Source of the DNA: Dyella acidisoli
Lineage (GTDB): Bacteria; Pseudomonadota; Gammaproteobacteria; Xanthomonadales; Rhodanobacteraceae
Reading direction: 5' to 3'
DNA: 64,000 bases
Assembly (NCBI RefSeq): GCF_030160295.1
Contig: NZ_BSOB01000004.1
Span: forward strand, 186,001-250,000
In this document: positions 17,001 through 24,585 of the stretch, one piece after another
Layout of the letters: every line of letters starts with the position of its first letter
Position numbering within the stretch: the stretch's first letter is position 1
The notes under the pieces: model-generated
Database searches by the model: none
What the model was told of the DNA's origin: nothing
What the model saw: only the letters and a program-made list of their open reading frames with translations
Made by a program: the position numbers and the translations under genes

Positions 17001-18972
17001 CAGCGCGCACGTGGTCGCCGCTACCAATGTCACGGTATCGGGATTGAGCATCAGCGGCATCACCGGCAGCATCGGTTCGCAGGCCAGCGATTACAGCTTG
17101 GTATCCACCAGCGCGAATGTGGCGGCGACCATCACGCCCGCAACATTGACGGCGACACTGACCAACAGCGGCCTGACCAAAACCTATGACGGCACGACGA
17201 ATGCGCCAGGTGGCTTTACGCCGACCTACAGCTACAGCGGGCTGGTCTCCGGCGATACAAGTGCCAACCTCTCCGACATCGGCGCGGCTTACAACAACGC
17301 CAACGTAGTTAACGCCACTAACGTCACGGTATCGGGTCTGAGCATCAGCGGCATTACCGGCAGCAACGGTTCGGTGGCGAGCGATTACACCTTGGCGTCC
17401 GGAAGCGCCAGTGTGGCGGCGACTATCACACCGGCCACGCTGACAGGCAGCCTTACCGGCTCGATCAGCAAGGTGTATGACGGCACCACTACTGCAACGC
17501 TCACACCGATCGATTACACGCTGAGCGGCTTTGTCACTGGCCAGGGCGCGACGGTGACGCAAAGCAGTGGTACCTACAACAGCCCCAACGTGGCTAACGC
17601 CACGACGGTCACGACGACATTGGGCGGTGGTGACTTTGTCGCCAACAGCGGCACGAGCCTGTCCAACTACACATTGCCCATCAGTGCGAGCGGCGCGGCG
17701 AGCATCACGCCGGCGTTACTTCTGGTGACGGCGAACAACGCCAACAAGACCTATAACGGCGCCGCCTACAGTGGCGGCAATGGCGTGGTCTACAGTGGCT
17801 TCGTGAATGGTGAAGGTGCATCGGTACTCGGTGGCACGCTGGCCTACAGTGGAGCTTCACAAGGCGCGGTCAACGCCGGGTTCTACACCATCACGCCGAC
17901 AGGGCTGAGCTCGAGCAATTACACGATCAATTACGACAATGGCCTGCTGACGGTGAACCCGGCCACGTTGACGGCCAACCTCATTGGCGCGGTGAGCAAG
18001 GTGTACGACGGCACCACCGCGGCAACGCTGGCGTCGGGCAACTACACATTGACCGGCGTGTTCGGCAGCGATGTGGTGAACCTCAATAATCCGACGTCCG
18101 GTGTCTATGCCAGCGCCAATGCCGGTAGCGGCATCAACGTACAAGCGAGCGGACTGACGATCAGCGGCAGTGGCGCAAGCAATTACATACTGAGCAACAG
18201 CACAGCCACCGCTGCCATCGGCGTGATTACTCCGGCCCGACTCACCGTTACGGCCAATAACGCCAGCACCATCTACAACGCGCAGACGTACAGCGGTGGC
18301 AACGGCGTTATCTACAACGGCTTCGTTGATGGACAGACTTCGGCAGTGCTGGGTGGTGCGCTGGCCTACGGCGGCAATTCACAAGGCGCCTTGAACGTGG
18401 GCAGCTACACACTCATGCCCGGTGGCCTCGCGTCGAATAACTACGCCATCACCTACAACGGCGGTACGCTCACGGTAACGCCGGCCACATTGACCTACTT
18501 GGCGACACCGGCGCAGATATATGCCGGGCAAGCGATTCCGACGCTGAGCGGCATGGTCACCGGCTTCCAGGGAAGCGACACATTGGCCAATGCCACCACC
18601 GGTGGGCTGACCTTTACCACGCCGGCCACCGCACAGAGCCCGGCCGGGCAATACGCCATTAATGGCAGTGGCCTCGCCGCGAACGATGGCAATTACGTCT
18701 TCGTGCAGGCCGCAGGCAATGCGCTAGCGTTCAATGTGTTGGTCAACGGTGACGTGGCGTTACCAGGCGTGGCGTATCTGGACCAGGGATTGGGTCAGTC
18801 AGTGCCCACTGCCACCGAGCTACCGCAGGGCGGCTTGTTGGTGTCGGCGATGGATACATCGGATGGATCGGCGCCGTCCACCGTGCCGCTCCGGTCCGCT
18901 ACTCCAGCGGCTGCATCGGATCTCTACACGCCGGATGTACGCGTAGTGGGCGGCGGTGTGCGCCTGCCATAA
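11086..18972 (+). CDS. TpsA filamentous-haemagglutinin-type adhesin with YDG/MBG repeats
   Basis: 2628 aa. Residues 1-29 are an extended signal-peptide region (NRIFRLVWNRKLGVLQVASE), followed by a hydrophobic core near 42-58. The TPS secretion domain spans about 80-330 and holds NPNGVLFG near 163. GLUG-type repeats (GGLVG, A-Y-ATG) occupy about 600-780. From residue 919 come about 13 YDG-type units of 93-104 aa (GVTKTYDGTTNAPGGFTPTYSYSG type), then alternating MBG and YDG modules to about 2490 and a short tail. Five units are duplicated exactly (residues 1115-1615 and 1616-2116). It is secreted to the surface by the TpsB partner encoded next and is probably an adhesin. No haemagglutinin-toxin C-terminus is present. 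Confidence 0.93.
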   Translation: MNRIFRLVWNRKLGVLQVASEFARGRTKGGRSAEGGMRRAAWLAGIPLSLPLLAFAAAPSPGAVTTSAALTSTSAVAANALPTGGQVTNGAGHLAQRGDTLTITQQSQNLSLNWQTFNIGSQSTVDFVQPDASAIAVNRIADTNGSQIFGHLNANGQVFLINPNGVLFGQGAQVNVGGLVASTLDVNDSALGSGSLSFSGTGKGSVTNLGTINVTGGGYAALLGNQVSNQGAIHAQLGSVALAGGSAVTLNFGGDKLVSVRVDQSTLNALAQNGQLIEADGGNVWMTAGARESLLASAVNNTGTIEAQTVQNQHGHIMLLGGMDAGTVSVGGTLDASAPNGGSGGQIETSAAKVRVANSAKITTAALLGLSGTWLIDPNDFTIAPSGGDITGAALSTELSGGNVVIQSSAGSTSGSGNVNVDDTVSWGSNTLTLDAQNNININRTMTASGSAGLALNYGGYNGTTVTTPAAGTSVNVGLSGSGFAGQVNFTGSSTLSINGQGYTLISSATALQNNVGTSGFYALASNLNLTSGFTPIGNSTTAFSGVFDGLGHTISGLTITSSTLRDVGLFGASSGTIRNVGLLGESVSGTASNGGTGIVAIGGLVGDNSGTISNVFMTGTVSGSGVAGTSGQTIGGLVGNNEASGTISNAYATGAVSGSTYAPFVGGLVGSNYGSILNAYATGPVSGSYGGPKSGFYDLGGLVGNNVGTIQNAYATGSVSWTSGGSSNQNDIGGLVGSDGGSITDTYSTGNVSSGDSSDRLGGLIGYASGDTITASYWDTQTSGQTNGASGGTPTGVSGEVTSSMMLKSTFSSWSISDSGGSANTWRIYDGYTTPLIDSLLIPLTISASNQTVTYNGTNQDAAVLSYSLPSPNVSAITLGLTTAQHAGSYSENVSLAYSTSYDLSFGTSSATLTINPATLTPTLTNTGVTKTYNGTTAAPVGFTPTYSFSGLVSGDTSASLTDTSATYNSAHVVNAADVTVSGLSISGITGSNGSLASDYTLASTSENVAATITRAILTPRLTNSGVTKVYNGTTNAPVGFTPTYSYLGLVPGDTGAILTNTGVAYNGVHAGSASRITVSGLRILLVTGSNGSLISDYTLAPNSASVAATITPATLTATLTNSGVTKTYDGTTNAPGGFTPTYSYSGLISGDTGASLSNTGAAYNSAHVVSATNLTLSGLSISSITGSNGSLASDYTLASSNANVAATITPAPLTVLLSNTTNVTKTYDGTTAAPSGFSPTYSFAGLVSGDSATASSSATPTFNSAHVASATTISQGGLSLVSITGNGTDNSVLGDYTLASTTASTGAGVASISPLVLTATAPTIGGILTKVYDATSAASGASLNGGSVSGAISGDSLVLDTTGITLAYNSSHVANASSINAIGSLGVNIVSSTNGSQSTDYSLSVPAITSVAGTITPATLTSTLTNSGVTKIYDGTTNAPAGFTPTYSYSGFVSGDTGASLTDTSAAYNSAHVVSATSLTLSGLSISSITGSNGSQASDYTLASSSANVAATITPATLTATLTNSGVTKTYDGSIAAPAGFTPTYSYIGLAAGDTGANLADTSVAYNSTHVASATDVTVSGLSISSIVGSNGSLTSDYTLASSSANVAATITPATLTATLTNSGVTKTYDGTTNAPGGFTPTYSYSGLISGDTGASLADTGVAYDSAHVASATSVTVSGLSISGITGSDGSQATDYTLASSNASVAATITPAPLTVSLSNTTNVTKTYNGTTATPGGFSPTYSISGLVSGDSATVSSSATPIFNSAHVASATTISQGGLSLASITGNGTDNSVLSDYTLVSTTASTGAGIASISPLVLTATAPTIGGATTKVYNGTIAATGATLNGGGVSGAISGDSLSLDTSGIVLDYNSSHVASASSISASGSLAVDILSSTNGSQSTDYSVALPTIAAVAGTITPAPLTPTLTNIGVTKIYDGTITAPIGFTPTYSYSGFVSGDTGASLTDTSVIYNSAHVVAATNVTVSGLSISGITGSIGSQASDYSLVSTSANVAATITPATLTATLTNSGLTKTYDGTTNAPGGFTPTYSYSGLVSGDTSANLSDIGAAYNNANVVNATNVTVSGLSISGITGSNGSVASDYTLASGSASVAATITPATLTGSLTGSISKVYDGTTTATLTPIDYTLSGFVTGQGATVTQSSGTYNSPNVANATTVTTTLGGGDFVANSGTSLSNYTLPISASGAASITPALLLVTANNANKTYNGAAYSGGNGVVYSGFVNGEGASVLGGTLAYSGASQGAVNAGFYTITPTGLSSSNYTINYDNGLLTVNPATLTANLIGAVSKVYDGTTAATLASGNYTLTGVFGSDVVNLNNPTSGVYASANAGSGINVQASGLTISGSGASNYILSNSTATAAIGVITPARLTVTANNASTIYNAQTYSGGNGVIYNGFVDGQTSAVLGGALAYGGNSQGALNVGSYTLMPGGLASNNYAITYNGGTLTVTPATLTYLATPAQIYAGQAIPTLSGMVTGFQGSDTLANATTGGLTFTTPATAQSPAGQYAINGSGLAANDGNYVFVQAAGNALAFNVLVNGDVALPGVAYLDQGLGQSVPTATELPQGGLLVSAMDTSDGSAPSTVPLRSATPAAASDLYTPDVRVVGGGVRLP
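13840..17433 (+). repeat. YDG tandem repeats with a 1503-bp super-repeat
   Basis: Twelve consecutive coding units start at 13840, 14134, 14428, 14722, 15034, 15343, 15637, 15931, 16225, 16537, 16846 and 17140. Three unit types occur: type A is 294 bp, B is 312 bp (LSNTTNVTKTY) and C is 309 bp (TATAPTIGG). The order A-B-C-A-A at 14428-15930 is repeated as A-B-C-A-A at 15931-17433, each block exactly 1503 bp. All unit lengths are multiples of three, so recombination between units would stay in frame. Confidence 0.9.
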
Positions 18973-19015
18973 CGACTCACACCATCTTCCTTCCTCGTCT
19001 TTCGGATGCTTGCCT

Positions 19016-20692
19016 GTGACCCGATCAACCGCGTTGCGTTTGTCGCCCCTCGCCATCGTCCTGTTGGCTGCTCCCGCGTTTGCGCAGCAGACGCCGCCCA
19101 CCAGCGGTCAGCTACTGCAGCAGGCGCAGCCTCCGCAGCAACCGTTGCCCAAACGTGAGCCGGGGATACAGATTCAGACGCCCGTGACCGCTCACGTCAC
19201 CGACAACACCCCTTTCGAGGTGAAGCAGATCGTCGTCAGCGGCAACACGACTTTCGATACCAATACGCTGCACGCATTGATCGCCGATGGCGAAGGCCAC
19301 ACGCAGACGCTCGCCACGCTCAACGTCCTCGCGCAGCGCATCACGGACTACTATCGCGCCCACGGTTATCCGTTGTCCCGCGCTGTTGTGCCGGCACAGG
19401 CGTTGAGTGATGGCGTGGTGCAGTTCAAAGTCATCGAGGCGCGCTATGACCAGGTTCAGTTGATCAACCACAGTCGTGTTCAGACGAGCCTGCTCAAAGC
19501 GACCCTCAGCCCGCTGCAAAGCGGTCAACTGGTCACGCAGGATGGACTGGATCGCCAGTTGTTGTTGATGAACGATCTGCCGGGAGTGCAAGGGCACGCA
19601 GTGCTGGGCCCTGGCAGTGCGCCCGGCACCAGCGATCTAAGTGTCGATGCTCAAGCGCTGCCGCCCGTGACTGGCAACCTTACGCTGGATGATGGGGGAG
19701 ATCGCTACACCGGTCGCATCCGTTTGGGCGGCAACGTGACCGTGAACAATCTGACATGTCTCGGCGATCAGCTCAGCGTGGGGCTTTTGGCTTCCGACGA
19801 GCACATGCACTATGGCCACGCGGCTTATGACTTTGCGCTCAATGGTGCGGGTACCCGGTTCGGACTTGCGTACTCTGCGCTGTCCTACCAATTGGGCGAT
19901 GGCTTGAAGGACTTGCATGCACGAGGGCATGCCACCGAAGCCAGTGCATGGTTGTCGCAATCCATCGTGCGCAGTCCCAATACGAACGTCAGTGCCCGGC
20001 TTGAAGTGGACAATCACCATTTGGCGGACGACACCGGCAGCACCGGTGTGCACGATGACCGCCACTCGTGGGACTGGACGGCCAGCGGCACATTCGATCA
20101 CCGCGATAGCTGGGGCGGTGGTGGTGTGACGCAAGCGCAACTGTCGCTGACGCGCGGACAGCTGGGCTTTGATAACGCTGCAGCGAAAGCCAGCGATGCG
20201 GTGACAGCTCACACGCAGGGGCACGAGCTGCATTGGAATGGCAATGTAAGTCGTCTGCAGACGATCACTGCCACGACGCGCTTGTACGTCGCGCTCAGCG
20301 GCCAATACAGCCACCACAACCTGGACTCTTCCGAACAGTTCCTGCTGGGTGGCATGCAAAGCGTACGCGGCTATGAAGTGAGTACGCTGGCCGGTGCTTC
20401 GGGCTATCTGGCCACGGTGGAACTGCGCCATGACTTGCACCTGCCCGGCGGAGCTTGGCAAGGCAGCGTGTTTGCCGACAACGGTGGACTATGGATCAAC
20501 CCGCATCAGTGGGCTGGTAGCACTGGCAGCAATCACGCCACGCTGAGCAGTGTGGGCGCTGGGCTGGCTTGGGCCGGTCCCGATCAATGGATAGCGCAAG
20601 TGCAAGTAGGCCAGCCAGTGGGCAGCACGCCGGAGCTTGCAGGTAAGCGCCCGTCCACGCGAGCATGGGTGCAGCTCAGCAAGGGATTCTGA
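19016..20692 (+). CDS. TpsB outer-membrane transporter (ShlB/FhaC/HecB family)
   Basis: 558 aa. The GTG at 19016 is preferred: it gives a proper signal peptide (cleavage near APAFAQQ) and starts 43 bp after the adhesin stop. The order is a proline/glutamine-rich linker, two POTRA-like domains (FEVKQIVVSGNTTFD onward, then QVQLINHSRVQTSLL), and a 16-strand barrel. The conserved loop-6 motif appears as GGMQSVRGYE near residue 445. It should capture the TPS domain of the 2628-aa protein in the periplasm and thread it through the outer membrane. Its stop is followed after one base by the sulfotransferase start. Confidence 0.92.
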   Translation: MTRSTALRLSPLAIVLLAAPAFAQQTPPTSGQLLQQAQPPQQPLPKREPGIQIQTPVTAHVTDNTPFEVKQIVVSGNTTFDTNTLHALIADGEGHTQTLATLNVLAQRITDYYRAHGYPLSRAVVPAQALSDGVVQFKVIEARYDQVQLINHSRVQTSLLKATLSPLQSGQLVTQDGLDRQLLLMNDLPGVQGHAVLGPGSAPGTSDLSVDAQALPPVTGNLTLDDGGDRYTGRIRLGGNVTVNNLTCLGDQLSVGLLASDEHMHYGHAAYDFALNGAGTRFGLAYSALSYQLGDGLKDLHARGHATEASAWLSQSIVRSPNTNVSARLEVDNHHLADDTGSTGVHDDRHSWDWTASGTFDHRDSWGGGGVTQAQLSLTRGQLGFDNAAAKASDAVTAHTQGHELHWNGNVSRLQTITATTRLYVALSGQYSHHNLDSSEQFLLGGMQSVRGYEVSTLAGASGYLATVELRHDLHLPGGAWQGSVFADNGGLWINPHQWAGSTGSNHATLSSVGAGLAWAGPDQWIAQVQVGQPVGSTPELAGKRPSTRAWVQLSKGF

Positions 20693-20693
20693 C

Positions 20694-21524
20694 GTGGCAA
20701 CACCCACTTTCGTTGGTGTCACCGGCCTGCCGCGCGCAGGTTCCACACTGCTGTGCCAGCTACTCGCGCAGCATCCTGAAATTCAGTGCGAAGGACACAG
20801 CTCGCCGTTGTGCAACACGTTGCTCGGCATCCGGCGAATGATCAGTGACGATCAGTTTTTCCTGTCGCAGCTGGATGCATCGTTCGAGACAAGCTATGCG
20901 CATCTGGCCTCGGCCATGCGCGGATTCCTGCACGGCTGGTATCACGACAGTGGTGAGCACCGAGTAGTGATCGACAAGAACCGCGCCTGGTTGCATGCGG
21001 TCGAATTGCTGCTGCACATCGAGCCGGAAGCCAAATTGATCGTCTGCCTGCGGGAACTGGGGCAGATCTACGGATCGATTGAAGCGCAGCACCAGCGCAC
21101 GATACTCGTGGACTTTATCGATCATCTGGCGGACTACGACCGCTTCGGCCGCGCGGATGCGCTGTTCGCGAAAGATCGGGTGATCGGCGCGCCGCTTATC
21201 GCGCTGCAGGCAGTGCTGGATTTGCCTGATACCGTGAAGCAACGTTTGTACTTCGTGCGTTTCGAAGACCTGATCGCACAGCCGGTGAAATGCATGTCAC
21301 ATCTGTACGCATGGTTGGGGCTGTCGCCATTCGAGATTGATCCGGATCGACTCACGGCGAGAAAACAGGAAAGCGACAGCCACTATCGGATGAAATACCC
21401 GCACCGGCAGTCCACTCGCATCGTGACACCCGCGCCGCATGCTGTGCCGGCACGAATACAGAAACAGATAGAGACGGTATGGGCGTGGTTCTATCGGCTT
21501 TACTATGGCGAGAGGATGTCCTGA
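20694..21524 (+). CDS. Sulfotransferase (PF13469-like) in the two-partner secretion operon
   Basis: 276 aa from a GTG one base after the tpsB stop, with CAAGGGA upstream inside tpsB; this tight coupling indicates one transcript. The N-terminal GLPRAGSTLL (residues 11-20) is the 5'-phosphosulfate loop that binds PAPS, followed by QHPEIQCEG, as in PF13469 and tyrosylprotein sulfotransferases. Later VRFEDLIAQPVKCMSHLYAWLGL is the usual C-terminal sulfotransferase segment. It has no signal peptide, so it acts in the cytoplasm. The substrate is unknown. By analogy with HMW1C, which modifies its adhesin before export, the adhesin is one candidate; a surface glycan or lipid is another. Confidence 0.85.
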   Translation: MATPTFVGVTGLPRAGSTLLCQLLAQHPEIQCEGHSSPLCNTLLGIRRMISDDQFFLSQLDASFETSYAHLASAMRGFLHGWYHDSGEHRVVIDKNRAWLHAVELLLHIEPEAKLIVCLRELGQIYGSIEAQHQRTILVDFIDHLADYDRFGRADALFAKDRVIGAPLIALQAVLDLPDTVKQRLYFVRFEDLIAQPVKCMSHLYAWLGLSPFEIDPDRLTARKQESDSHYRMKYPHRQSTRIVTPAPHAVPARIQKQIETVWAWFYRLYYGERMS

Positions 21525-21593
21525 GGAACGCGTCTCTTTTGGTAGCCAACGCCATGCGTGCTACTGCGCACCGAACAACGCCGCCGTTGAGCG

Positions 21594-22583
21594 TCAAACA
21601 CTAGCCAAGCCCGACACCCTGCGAAGGTAATCGCGTGCAGCATGCATATCTTCATCGACTTCTTCGCATAACCATTCGCGAAAGCGGGCGATCTTCGGGC
21701 GACGTTCCTTCGCACTGGGAAAGACCATCCAGAACGCCCGTCCATCGGTGGCGACGAAATCGTGTGCTGGCACGAGTCTTCCTGCATTGATTTCAGCGCG
21801 GAACAGGATGGGTGATCCGATCGCGATACCCTGGCCTGCAACCGCTGCGGCAATATCGAGATATTCGGTGGGCAGGCTGGTGCCGAATTCGCCGGGGAGG
21901 GTGTCATCGTGGCAGCCTTGCGCGCGGTACCATGTCGCCCACCAATCTGGACGGCCAAGTAGTGGAACGTCTAGCCGCGCGCGCGGATTGGCGATGTTCT
22001 GCGCTGCATCTTTCAACGCAGGCGCGCAAAGCGGCATGAAGATGCTCGGAAAGAGTTTTATCGCGCGCAGTCCCGGCCAACGGCCGTGACCATTGCGAAT
22101 GGCGGCATCGAAACGGCCTTCGGTCAGGTCCTGCGCAGGTACCGAGAGATCGAGCTCGAAGGTGATCTCTGGATGCCGAGCGCGAAATTTCCCCAGCCTT
22201 GGCGTAAGCCACGTCGTGCCGAATGTCGGTAGTGTGGTCAAGGTCAGGTGCGATTCGTCGGTGTCGACGGCCTTGATGAAGCTGGCGCGCAATGCGGCGA
22301 ATGCCTGGGTGGCTTCGGTGGCTACCAACTGGCCCGGCACCGTCAGTTCAACCTTCTGTGCATGGCGCAAGAACAACTGCACGCCGATCTGCTGTTCGAG
22401 ACGGCGCACGTGATAACTGACCGATGCAGACGTGGTGTCCAGTTCGCTTGCCGCTTTGGCAAAGCTGCCCAGCCGTGCGGCGGCCTCGAACGCGCGGATC
22501 GCCGTGAGCGAAGGCAGTCGGCAATCCTCGACCCCAAGTCGTGCTTGCCCTGCACGCCGATTCTTGAGTGGTGGACGGCTCAT
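21594..22583 (-). CDS. LysR-family regulator, GcvA type
   Basis: 329 aa from the ATG at 22583; the open frame extends further upstream but over the promoter of the divergent gene. The helix-turn-helix is LPSLTAIRAFEAAARLGSFAKAASELDTTSASVSYHV (residues about 24-60), and the ligand domain contains LTTLPTFGTTWLTPRLGKF and DAAIRNGHGRWPGL, typical of GcvA-like LysR proteins. It is divergent from the DUF1579-like gene (start 22641) with 57 bp between the starts, so that gene is the likely target. It converges with the sulfotransferase 69 bp away. Confidence 0.88.
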   Translation of the reverse strand: MSRPPLKNRRAGQARLGVEDCRLPSLTAIRAFEAAARLGSFAKAASELDTTSASVSYHVRRLEQQIGVQLFLRHAQKVELTVPGQLVATEATQAFAALRASFIKAVDTDESHLTLTTLPTFGTTWLTPRLGKFRARHPEITFELDLSVPAQDLTEGRFDAAIRNGHGRWPGLRAIKLFPSIFMPLCAPALKDAAQNIANPRARLDVPLLGRPDWWATWYRAQGCHDDTLPGEFGTSLPTEYLDIAAAVAGQGIAIGSPILFRAEINAGRLVPAHDFVATDGRAFWMVFPSAKERRPKIARFREWLCEEVDEDMHAARDYLRRVSGLASV

Positions 22584-22640
22584 GGGGATGGCCAGAATGG
22601 TCTGGCCGCATCCTCTCATTGCCGACACTGGAGGTCCAGA

Positions 22641-23282
22641 ATGACGCTGTCTACTTGCAAGCCGTACACCTACCTGCTGGTCATGTCGTTCGTTGTTGCA
22701 GCAACGGCGGCCGCATCTACGGACGATCCGCCTCAGGCCGATTCCGGAGCGATCCCCCCGGGTTACTCGACCACGGTCACCGGAACCACGCACGATTTCG
22801 ATTACTTCATGGGCAGTGGCTGGCTCACCACGCAGCATCGCCTCAAGGAAACCGGTGTCGGCAGTAAAGAGTGGTACACCTATCCCGCCACGCTGTGCGC
22901 AACGCACTATCTCGGCGGCATGGCGACTGTGGATGAGATGTACGCCCCCACCAAAGGTACTTCAGGCTTGACCCTGCGGGCATTCGATCCGGCCAAGCGC
23001 CAGTGGTCGATCTACTGGGTGAGCAGCCGGGATGGATTGCTGGAAATGCCGCCAGTGGTCGGTGGTTTTCATGGTAACCAGGGCGAGTTCTATTCCGAGG
23101 ATCACGACGCGCATGACCGGCCGGTCAAGGTGCGATACCTCTGGACGATACGCGATCAAGATCACGCGCGGTGGGAACAGGCGTTCTCTTACGACAACCG
23201 TACGTGGGAAACGAATTGGATAGGTGACTTCGTACGCGGCGATCGCGCCAAGTTGTGCGATGACGGACGTCCCAGGCGATAG
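22641..23282 (+). CDS. Exported DUF1579-like protein
   Basis: 213 aa, start fixed by GGAGG at 22630-22634. A signal peptide ends near TAAAS. The body starts with HDFDYFMGSGWLTTQHRLKETG and continues with LTLRAFDPAKRQWSIYWVSSRDG, GGFHGNQGEFYSEDHDAHDRPVKVRYLW and WEQAFSYDNRTWETNWIGDF. This is the pattern of DUF1579 and related small beta-barrel proteins whose function is unknown. It is the divergent neighbour of a GcvA-type LysR regulator and is followed by a strong terminator. Confidence 0.65.
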   Translation: MTLSTCKPYTYLLVMSFVVAATAAASTDDPPQADSGAIPPGYSTTVTGTTHDFDYFMGSGWLTTQHRLKETGVGSKEWYTYPATLCATHYLGGMATVDEMYAPTKGTSGLTLRAFDPAKRQWSIYWVSSRDGLLEMPPVVGGFHGNQGEFYSEDHDAHDRPVKVRYLWTIRDQDHARWEQAFSYDNRTWETNWIGDFVRGDRAKLCDDGRPRR

Positions 23283-23289
23283 CGCATAG

Positions 23290-23331
23290 AAAAAGGCACC
23301 AGGTCGACTTACGTGAACCTGGTGCCTTTTT
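23290..23331. terminator. Bidirectional terminator
   Basis: Perfect stem AAAAGGCACCAGGT / ACCTGGTGCCTTTT with a 12-nt loop, A-run on one side and T-run on the other. It lies between the convergent DUF1579-like and GH26-like genes and can serve both. Confidence 0.9.
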
Positions 23332-23409
23332 CATGAGCGTGATCATGGCGGTGCCAACGTTGGCGATCTTATCTGCTGAGAAAAACGTGGCGCCGCCAAA
23401 GAGGGATGT

Positions 23410-24387
23410 TCAATGCGCCGGTGGGAACGCGTTGAAATAGCTGTCGGCACCCATCGCGCCGAAAGCGTCCACGCCGCCGCCAGTGCCCGTGCCTAGGATC
23501 CATTGGCAGGTTGTGTAGTTGCCTGCCGCATCGAAATACATGAAACCTTTCACCAGTGGGAAGTGGTAACCGTTAGGGTTCGGCTTGCCCTCGATCTCAG
23601 CCTGTGCCAGACCAAGATAAGTTGTTTGCTCGGCAGGACACTCGCCCGTTTCTCCTATCAGGATAGGTTTGCCCTTGCTCGCGAACTCGCTGTAGAACGG
23701 ACTAAAGATCGGCCCGAAATCGTTGGTGTTCTGTTTGTCGTAGCCGTCGACACCGATCCAGTCGACCACATCGTCGCCGGGGTAATAAGGCATCGGATCT
23801 TCTGAAGTATTGTCCCCGCGGTTCGGATTCCATAGCCACGTCACATTGGTCACCTGCTCGTCCACGAAGATCTCGTGGATATGCCGCCATGCGTTGATAT
23901 AACCCGCAGCGCCACTGGTGCCCAGGCAATTCTGATGGTTGGCTTGTGGCAGATTCATTTCCCAATACCAGCGAATAAAAACAGGATGCCCGAATGCCTT
24001 GATGGCATCAGCGGTGTTCTTGATCAAGGTATCGTCGAGCCCTGCCGTGACATTGTCGTCGGTATTGCCGCAGTGCCAAGTGATCACAGGCGTGCGGCCG
24101 TTCGCGACGTCGTCCTGCATCGCTGCGTCGGGAAAGCTGGGGGTAGTGGCGCTAGTGCTGGATCTCCACGGGTAGTAGTGCATGTGAAGCGCCAACGTGC
24201 GGCCGATGGCAACTTCCAGAGCCTTTGTAGCTTGGGGAACCTGGCTTACGTCACCGTTTGGATTGACCCAGGCACCAAAGTACGCGCCGTTGGCGGGTGG
24301 TGGGATGGCTTGAGCCATGGCATGGTTGGCAAACAAGGTGAGACACAGCGAACTGGCAGCAGCTAACACAGCGATACGGCTCGGCAT
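23410..24387 (-). CDS. Secreted GH26-like glycoside hydrolase
   Basis: 325 aa with a signal peptide (cleavage near AMAQA, about residue 26) and GGAGA before the ATG. The layout matches clan GH-A family 26 (beta-mannanases and relatives): FGAWVNPNG near 37, RTPVITWHCG near 98, FIRWYWEMN with E143 as likely acid/base, VTWLWNPN, YYPGDDVVDWIGVDGY, and PILIGETGEC with E246 as likely nucleophile. It should cleave a beta-linked polysaccharide outside the cytoplasm; whether mannan or another glucan is not decidable here. A perfect 18-bp palindrome lies 76 bp upstream. Confidence 0.8.
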   Translation of the reverse strand: MPSRIAVLAAASSLCLTLFANHAMAQAIPPPANGAYFGAWVNPNGDVSQVPQATKALEVAIGRTLALHMHYYPWRSSTSATTPSFPDAAMQDDVANGRTPVITWHCGNTDDNVTAGLDDTLIKNTADAIKAFGHPVFIRWYWEMNLPQANHQNCLGTSGAAGYINAWRHIHEIFVDEQVTNVTWLWNPNRGDNTSEDPMPYYPGDDVVDWIGVDGYDKQNTNDFGPIFSPFYSEFASKGKPILIGETGECPAEQTTYLGLAQAEIEGKPNPNGYHFPLVKGFMYFDAAGNYTTCQWILGTGTGGGVDAFGAMGADSYFNAFPPAH

Positions 24388-24462
24388 GATCGAATCTCCA
24401 ATCAGGGGGATGGATGCACACAGTTACGGCCGATATCAACGAAATGGCGTGCTTCTGCGTTG

Positions 24463-24480
24463 ACTAGGGAAATCCCTAGT
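24463..24480. promoter_or_regulatory. 18-bp palindrome upstream of the GH26-like gene
   Basis: ACTAGGGA-AA-TCCCTAGT: two perfect 8-bp arms, 76 bp before the GH26-like ATG (minus strand). It is distinct from the R2 repeat that follows at 24508. The architecture suits a dimeric regulator, for instance of the NarL/LuxR response-regulator type; the factor is not encoded nearby. Confidence 0.6.
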
Positions 24481-24507
24481 TCATGGACACCTAAACAAAA
24501 ACAGTAC

Positions 24508-24574
24508 GTAGGCTGGGATGAAATCCCAGCATCACGAAGCTGCAAAGAAAGCTGGGATTGTCATCCCAGCCAAC
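24508..24574. repeat. R2 palindromic repeat, copy 2
   Basis: GTAGGCTGGGATGAAATCCC at the left and GATTGTCATCCCAGCCAAC at the right, nearly the same as the copy at 1799-1865 in both arms and in length (67 bp). It lies between the 3' end of the RND permease gene and the GH26-like promoter. Confidence 0.85.
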
Positions 24575-24585
24575 GTCGCTTCATG

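Noticed and set aside
13771-17562. Long open frames on the minus strand within the adhesin repeats (for example 16399-17562)
   Set aside because: They mirror the repeat periodicity of the adhesin gene, lack ribosome sites and resemble no family; they are antisense shadows of low-stop repeat sequence.
11086-18972. CRISPR-like tandem repeats
   Set aside because: The repeats are about 300 bp, coding and in frame; there are no short repeats with unique spacers.
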